64,000 nucleotides of DNA from Macrostomum hystrix (Eukaryota; Platyhelminthes; Macrostomidae). The translations under genes were made by a program, and so were the position numbers. Positions within the stretch are counted from its first letter, which is position 1, and the number at the start of each line of letters is the position of its first letter. Under the pieces are notes generated by a model. It did no database searches. It saw only the letters and a program-made list of their open reading frames with translations, and was not told the origin of the DNA. The stretch covers positions 31,954,501-32,018,500 of the forward strand of contig CATNEN010000038.1 in NCBI GenBank assembly GCA_950097015.1, given 5' to 3'. Shown one piece after another: positions 58,546 to 64,000 of the stretch.

Positions 58546-59238
58546 GCAATGATTGAAACTCTGGTTTAGCCATGATTCAGACTCTGGTTTAGCCATGTTT
58601 CAAACTCTGGTTTAGCAATGATTCAAACTCTGGTTTTGCCATGATTCAGACTCTGGTTGGCCATGATTCAAACTCTGTTTTAGCCATGATTCAAACTCTT
58701 GTTTAGCCATGATTCAGACTCTGGTTTAGCCAGGATTCAGACTCTGGTTTAGCCATGATTCAGACTCTGGTTTAGCCATGATTCAGACTCTGGTTTAGCC
58801 AGGATTCAAACTCTGGTTTAGCCATGCTGATGATGAAGGTTTAGCCATGATTCAGACTCTGGTTTAGCCTTGATTCAAACTCTGGTTTAGCCATGATTCA
58901 AACTCTGGTTTAGCCATGATCCAGACTCTAGTTTAGCAATGATTGAAACTCTGGTTTAGCCATGATTCAGACTCTGGTTTAGCCATGTTTCAAACTCTGG
59001 TTTAGCCATGATTCAAACTCTGGTTTAGCCATGATTCAAACTCTGGTTTAGCAATGATTCAAACTCTGGTTTTGCCATGATTCAGACTCTGGTTGGCCAT
59101 GATTCAAACTCTGTTTTAGCCATGATTTAAACTCTAGTTTAGCCATGCTGATGATGATGGTTTAGCCATGATTCAAGATCTGGTTTAGCCATGATTCAAA
59201 CTCTAGTTTAGCCATGATTCAGACTCTAGTTTAGCAAT

Positions 59239-59445
59239 TGTAGTGCACTGCGTTGCCCTGTCCCTCCCACGCGGGCATAGTCAACGTGCACTGCTCTTGG
59301 CACGTACTGTATGTATGCACGCACTGTTGCGTAATGCGCTCATGGCTGGACTGCACGTCGGCCTGCCTGCACTGGACGGCACTATATAACAACTCAAATA
59401 TACGGCCCAAGAGGTCACGTTCCTTTCTCACTCAACTGCACTACA
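59239..59445 (+). mobile_element. Solo LTR 2
   Basis: Same ends and same gcaat flanks as the copy 900 bp upstream. It was created by tandem duplication of the array, not by a second insertion. Confidence 0.9.
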
Positions 59446-60138
59446 GCAATGATTGAAACTCTGGTTTAGCCATGATTCAGACTCTGGTTTAGCCATGTTT
59501 CAAACTCTGGTTTAGCAATGATTCAAACTCTGGTTTTGCCATGATTCAGACTCTGGTTGGCCATGATTCAAACTCTGTTTTAGCCATGATTCAAACTCTT
59601 GTTTAGCCATGATTCAGACTCTGGTTTAGCCAGGATTCAGACTCTGGTTTAGCCATGATTCAGACTCTGGTTTAGCCATGATTCAGACTCTGGTTTAGCC
59701 AGGATTCAAACTCTGGTTTAGCCATGCTGATGATGAAGGTTTAGCCATGATTCAGACTCTGGTTTAGCCTTGATTCAAACTCTGGTTTAGCCATGATTCA
59801 AACTCTGGTTTAGCCATGATCCAGACTCTAGTTTAGCAATGATTGAAACTCTGGTTTAGCCATGATTCAGACTCTGGTTTAGCCATGTTTCAAACTCTGG
59901 TTTAGCCATGATTCAAACTCTGGTTTAGCCATGATTCAAACTCTGGTTTAGCAATGATTCAAACTCTGGTTTTGCCATGATTCAGACTCTGGTTGGCCAT
60001 GATTCAAACTCTGTTTTAGCCATGATTTAAACTCTAGTTTAGCCATGCTGATGATGATGGTTTAGCCATGATTCAAGATCTGGTTTAGCCATGATTCAAA
60101 CTCTAGTTTAGCCATGATTCAGACTCTAGTTTAGCAAT

Positions 60139-60345
60139 TGTAGTGCACTGCGTTGCCCTGTCCCTCCCACGCGGGCATAGTCAACGTGCACTGCTCTTGG
60201 CACGTACTGTATGTATGCACGCACTGTTGCGTAATGCGCTCATGGCTGGACTGCACGTCGGCCTGCCTGCACTGGACGGCACTATATAACAACTCAAATA
60301 TACGGCCCAAGAGGTCACGTTCCTTTCTCACTCAACTGCACTACA
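60139..60345 (+). repeat. 5' LTR of the second Ty3/gypsy element
   Basis: Same 207-bp LTR, preceded by gcaat. Instead of returning to the array it passes straight into the gag start codon at 60346. The TATA box at about 60283-60290 would drive transcription. Confidence 0.9.
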
Positions 60346-63300
60346 ATGGCATCGCAAGTCAGTATTCAAACCCCACCCGCACTGGACCTGCGCACGGACC
60401 CTAGCACAGCCCAGACAAAATGGAAGAAATGGCTCGCCCAGTTCCAGCTGTTCGCGGTCGCCGCAGGCATCGACGACAAGAAGCGGCTGCGCCAGCTGCT
60501 ACTGTACACCGCCGGCGAGGACCTGCAGGCGATCGCGGCCGGCCTCACCAACGAGGCGGCGGGCAAGGACATCGATACACTCGTTGCCGCGCTCAATCAG
60601 CACTTCGACGGCAAGCGGAATCTGCCGTTCACCCGCTACCAGTTCAGGCTCTGCACTCAGCGCCCTGGTGAGCCCATAGACGACTGGCTCCAGCGCCTCA
60701 AGGACGCCGCCGACTGCTGCGCCTTCGGTGACCTGCGAGAGTCTCTGATCCGTGATCAGGTGATTGCCTGCTGCAGCTCCGACCAGCTCCGCCGAAAGCT
60801 GCTAGCCATCGACAACGTGGACCTGGAGCAGGCGGTGCGGGCGGCCCGGGCCATGGAAGCGGCGGAGGCCCAAGCGAGCGTCATGGAGGCCAACGATGCG
60901 TCTGTGCAGCGGCTCCGACGTCAGGAGGCCGGTGCAGCAGCCCCTGCAGCGCGGCGGCCGACAGGGCAGCCGCAAGACAAGCAGCCGAACGGCAGGCAGA
61001 CCAGGTGCATCAGGTGCGGAGCCCCCGGCCACCGCACGTGCAGCGCAGCCGAAGGCAAGACGTGCAACCGCTGCGGCAAGCGAAATCACTTGGCGAGGGC
61101 CTGCCTGTCCCGGCCGAAGGAAGACGTCCACGCCCTGCAGGCTGACAGCGACAGTTCAGCGGCGGAGGACGGCGTGTTCTGCCTGACCGTGGCAGCCACA
61201 GGAACCGCGGCAGCCGGAGCCCAGACGTCGGTGTTCGTCGGTTCAACGCAGCTGCCCGTGCTGGTGGACAGCGGCGCTGACTGCAACATCATCACCGAGC
61301 AGGCCTGGCGGACACTGCCGGGACCCCCGCAGCTGCAGGCAACTCGCACGAAGATCTTCGCCTTCCGCTCGCCGAAGCCGCTCAGCACTCTGGGAGCCTG
61401 CAGCCTTCGGGTGTCAACGGGGCAGAACAGCAGGACGGTTCGCTTCATCGTCGTCCCCGGCGGCGGCACCAACATCCTGGGACGTGAGGCCTCGACTGCG
61501 CTCCGGCTCCTGAGCCTGGGGCCTCAGGTCCACGCGATCGAGGCAACCGAGACGGAGGACCCCGCTATCCAGGCGGTCGTCAGGCAATTTCCCGAGCTCT
61601 TCAGAGGCCTCGGCAAGGTCAAGGACGTCTCTGTGCAGATCAACATCAAATCCGACGCCAGACCAATCTGCCACCCGCCCTCCCGCGTTCCGGTGCACCT
61701 CCGGGAGGCGCTGGACCGCGAGCTAGACGAGCAGGAGCAGCTGGGCATCATCCAGCCAGTCGAGGGCCCCACGCCGTGGGTCAGCCGCATCGTCGTGGTG
61801 CCGAAGGAGGACGGCAAGAGCGTGCGGATCACGCAGGATCTGCGCGACGTGAACAAGGCGGCGCTGAGGGAGCGACACCAGATCCCGACATTCGAGGAGG
61901 CGACAAGCGACATGGCTGGCTCATCGATCTTCAGCAAGCTCGACATCTTCAAAGCATTCCACCAGATTGAAATCAGCGAGGACAGCCGGAAGTACTTCGT
62001 GTTCTCAACGCCCCGAGGAATGCGGCAGTTGACTCGCCTGAGTATGGGATTCGCCTCTGCGTCAGAGATCCTACAGCGCGTGATGCAGCGAGTGCTGGAG
62101 GGCCTGACGGGTGTTAAGTGGATCCACGACGACATCATTGTCCACAGCCGAGACCTGAAGGCTCACAAGACTCACGTGGCTGCCTGCCTGACCAGACTGC
62201 GAGAGCACGGCATCACCCTCAACGGCAGCAAGTGCCGCTGGGGGATCGGCAAGGCAAAGTTCATGGCGATGACGCTGTCCAAGTTTGGGATCCAGCCATC
62301 ACAAGAGAAGATCGCCGAGCTGCAAGCCTTCAAAGACCCACAGTCCGTCAAGGAGGTCCGGTCGTTTCTCGGCCTGGCCAATCACCTGGAAAAGTTCATG
62401 CCCCAGCTAGCGGACATGGCGGAGCCGCTCAGGCGTCTGACACGGAAGGGCCAGGAGTTTGTCTGGGACAGCGAGCAGCAGCAGGCCTTCCAGAACGTCA
62501 AGGACTGCATCTCGGAGAGCCGCACCCTGGCCTTCTTCGACAAACAGCTGCCAACAGAGCTGGTGGTCGATGCATCGCCCGCTGGCGTCGGCGCCATCCT
62601 GCAGCAGCGGCACCCCGGGGGGCAGACCCGGCCGGTGGCCTACGCGAGCCGCACCCTCAGCGAGGTCGAGCGGCGCTACAGCCAGATCGAGCGCGAGGCC
62701 CTGGGCGTCAAGTTCGGCTGCCTAAAGTTCGCGTTCTACCTGGAGGGCTGTCCTCATTTCGACGTCTACACCGACCACAAGCCGCTGCTGGGCATCTACA
62801 GGCCAGACTCCCGGCCACCGCCGCGACTCGAGCGCATCATGCTACAGACGCAGCACTTCTCGTTCACGCTACACTACCGCAAGGGCGAGGACAATCCGGC
62901 CGATCCCCTGAGCCGCAACCCGCTGCCGGAGACGTCGCCGGGCATGGACGTGGCCGCGGAGACCAGGCTGCTCAACGCCGTGGTCCAGGCCGCGACACCG
63001 AAGGGCCTGACGATGGACAGGATTCGCGCTGCAACCGAGAGGGACCCCGCCCTGACGGTCGTCATGCAAGCCCTAGCGACGGGCCACTGGCGCTGCGGCG
63101 CCGCGGCCCCGGCGCACAGCTTCCGGTCCCTGAAGGATGAGCTCAGCGTCCACGACGGCGTGGTGCTCCGGGGCAGCAAGATCGTGATCCCGGCGGAGCT
63201 GCAGCAGCTGACCATCGCACTGGCACACCAGGGTCACCTCGGCCAGAAGAAAACGTGCGACCGGCTGCAGCGGAAGGTCTGGTGGCCCGGCATGACACAG

Positions 63301-63861
63301 CAGGTCGAGGCCGTTGTCTCCCGCTGCCGCCCGTGCCAGGCGGCTCGACCGGACGGCGCCGTCAAGCAGCCGCCGATGCAACCGACACCGCTGCCCCCGG
63401 GGCCGTGGCAATCGCTGAGCGTGGACGTCTGCGGACCGTTCCCGACGGGCGAGAACGTGGTGGTCCTGGTGGACTACTTCAGCCGGTACCCGGACACCTA
63501 CGTGGTGCGCAGCCTCACGAGCGCCAGCATCATCACCTGCGCCATGGCCTCGTTCAGTCGCTTCGGCGTGCCACAGCAGATCACCACGGACAACGCGACC
63601 TACTTCACGAGCGAGGAGTTTAAGGAGTTCCTCGACGGCCTCGGAGTCCAGCACCGCAGGGTCACCCCACTCTACCCGGCAGCGAACGGCGAGGTCGAGC
63701 GATTCAACCGCAGCCTCTACAAGTGTGTCAACGCCGCGGCAGCGGAGGGCAAGGACTGGCGCCGGGCCATCCATGAGTGGCTGCTCGGCTACCGCAACTC
63801 AGTGCACCGCGGCACGGGCCGGTCGCCCAACGATCTCATGCCATGTTTAACAGGGCCGTAG
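60346..63861 (+). CDS. gag-pol: Gag-Pol polyprotein of a Ty3/gypsy element (frameshifted near the 3' end)
   Basis: 1,171 codons in one frame. The capsid-like N-terminus has WKKWLAQFQLFAVAAG. Zinc knuckles lie at about residues 222-255 (CIRCGAPGHRTC and CNRCGKRNHLARAC). The protease has an intact LVDSGAD (about 308). Reverse transcriptase has FSKLDIFKAFHQIEI and catalytic IHDD in place of the commoner Y-x-D-D (about 590). RNase H has VVDASPAGVGAILQQ and TDHKPLLGIY. Integrase has HHCC (HQGHLGQKKTC, CRPCQ) and DDE residues (SVDVCGPFP, TTDNATYF, GEVERFNRSL). Gag and Pol are fused without a stop. The ATG is the base immediately after the LTR, leaving no untranslated leader. The frame ends early at TAG because of an extra 5 bp (catgc doubled at 63837-63845). 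The other frame then stays open to the window end with integrase-tail-like sequence, so this copy is recently inactivated or carries a sequencing error. Confidence 0.92.
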   Translation: MASQVSIQTPPALDLRTDPSTAQTKWKKWLAQFQLFAVAAGIDDKKRLRQLLLYTAGEDLQAIAAGLTNEAAGKDIDTLVAALNQHFDGKRNLPFTRYQFRLCTQRPGEPIDDWLQRLKDAADCCAFGDLRESLIRDQVIACCSSDQLRRKLLAIDNVDLEQAVRAARAMEAAEAQASVMEANDASVQRLRRQEAGAAAPAARRPTGQPQDKQPNGRQTRCIRCGAPGHRTCSAAEGKTCNRCGKRNHLARACLSRPKEDVHALQADSDSSAAEDGVFCLTVAATGTAAAGAQTSVFVGSTQLPVLVDSGADCNIITEQAWRTLPGPPQLQATRTKIFAFRSPKPLSTLGACSLRVSTGQNSRTVRFIVVPGGGTNILGREASTALRLLSLGPQVHAIEATETEDPAIQAVVRQFPELFRGLGKVKDVSVQINIKSDARPICHPPSRVPVHLREALDRELDEQEQLGIIQPVEGPTPWVSRIVVVPKEDGKSVRITQDLRDVNKAALRERHQIPTFEEATSDMAGSSIFSKLDIFKAFHQIEISEDSRKYFVFSTPRGMRQLTRLSMGFASASEILQRVMQRVLEGLTGVKWIHDDIIVHSRDLKAHKTHVAACLTRLREHGITLNGSKCRWGIGKAKFMAMTLSKFGIQPSQEKIAELQAFKDPQSVKEVRSFLGLANHLEKFMPQLADMAEPLRRLTRKGQEFVWDSEQQQAFQNVKDCISESRTLAFFDKQLPTELVVDASPAGVGAILQQRHPGGQTRPVAYASRTLSEVERRYSQIEREALGVKFGCLKFAFYLEGCPHFDVYTDHKPLLGIYRPDSRPPPRLERIMLQTQHFSFTLHYRKGEDNPADPLSRNPLPETSPGMDVAAETRLLNAVVQAATPKGLTMDRIRAATERDPALTVVMQALATGHWRCGAAAPAHSFRSLKDELSVHDGVVLRGSKIVIPAELQQLTIALAHQGHLGQKKTCDRLQRKVWWPGMTQQVEAVVSRCRPCQAARPDGAVKQPPMQPTPLPPGPWQSLSVDVCGPFPTGENVVVLVDYFSRYPDTYVVRSLTSASIITCAMASFSRFGVPQQITTDNATYFTSEEFKEFLDGLGVQHRRVTPLYPAANGEVERFNRSLYKCVNAAAAEGKDWRRAIHEWLLGYRNSVHRGTGRSPNDLMPCLTGP

Positions 63862-64000
63862 GCGACCTCCTGCCGGCCGGCCCCGCGGAGCAGCTGGACG
63901 ACGCCGGTCGGCAGCTGCAGCGTCATGACCGCAGCTACAAGCAGGCGATGCGCCGCGCGACTGACAAGCGACGAGCGGCAGCACCACACGGCATCGCGGC

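Larger units (their letters stand above)
57490..60138. repeat. 23-bp minisatellite with LTR insertions
   Basis: Units of tttagccatgattcaaactc plus tgg and variants. Two solo LTRs (58339-58545, 59239-59445) lie inside it and a third LTR follows it. From about 57960 the whole pattern repeats at 900-bp spacing. Confidence 0.95.
57960..60345. repeat. 900-bp higher-order tandem repeat carrying an LTR
   Basis: 58561-59238 and 59461-60138 look identical by eye at an offset of exactly 900 bp; 58021-58338 matches at the same offset. Each unit contains one 207-bp LTR. The last unit's LTR continues into the retrotransposon body. Confidence 0.9.
60139..64000 (+). mobile_element. Ty3/gypsy LTR retrotransposon, truncated by the window end
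   Basis: 5' LTR plus one continuous gag-pol frame. The 3' LTR lies beyond the window. Much richer in GC and CpG than its surroundings. Confidence 0.9.

Noticed and set aside
58331-60404. 66-83-codon frames repeated at 900-bp spacing
   Set aside because: They lie inside the LTR and are repeated only because the LTR is.

Overview
The window is metazoan nuclear DNA. It has spliced genes with GT-AG introns, two Ty3/gypsy LTR retrotransposons, tRNA-derived SINEs, small DNA transposons and an exceptional load of minisatellites. No lineage-diagnostic gene was seen. The CsRn1-type retrotransposon, the SINE types and the tandem-repeat-rich introns suggest a flatworm or another lophotrochozoan; this is a low-confidence guess.

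Layout. 0.3-11.5 kb (+): a seven-exon unkempt-like gene for a CCCH zinc-finger RNA-binding protein, with SINEs and two large arrays in its introns. 11.5-15.8 kb: mostly non-coding, with dispersed repeats, a transposon-derived array and a 40-codon minus-strand reading frame. 15.8-19.9 kb (-): a TRP channel with an ankyrin N-terminus and a TRPM-like pore and C-terminus; its 5' end shows a frameshift and runs into arrays at 20-21.3 kb. 22.7-23.4 kb (+): linker histone H1. 26.0-26.4 kb (-): a prominin exon pseudogene. 27.4-28.0 kb (+): two exons of an unrecognised protein ending in a MITE. 31.6-45.2 kb (+): a complete eight-exon prominin (copy A). A 4.27 kb CsRn1-like retrotransposon sits in its third intron. 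50.0-55.9 kb (-): a second prominin (copy B, exons 4-7), inverted relative to A. 56.8-60.3 kb: minisatellites with a 900-bp higher-order repeat that carries solo LTRs. 60.3-64.0 kb (+): a second Ty3/gypsy element that runs off the window.

The dominant large-scale structure is a nested inverted duplication. Prominin A and B (about 35.1-43.9 kb and 50.0-56.8 kb) face each other. The spacer between them holds an inverted copy of 23.3-26.0 kb, which is the H1 3' end, a 22-bp array and the flank of the prominin pseudo-exon. Copy B keeps open exons and splice sites, and its indels relative to A are multiples of three. The retrotransposon in A is absent at the corresponding site in B.

Nearly every long intron carries its own private minisatellite (units of 15-53 bp). 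Corresponding introns of A and B share the unit but differ greatly in array length. Coordinates, splice junctions and homologies were read by eye; no search or alignment was run.
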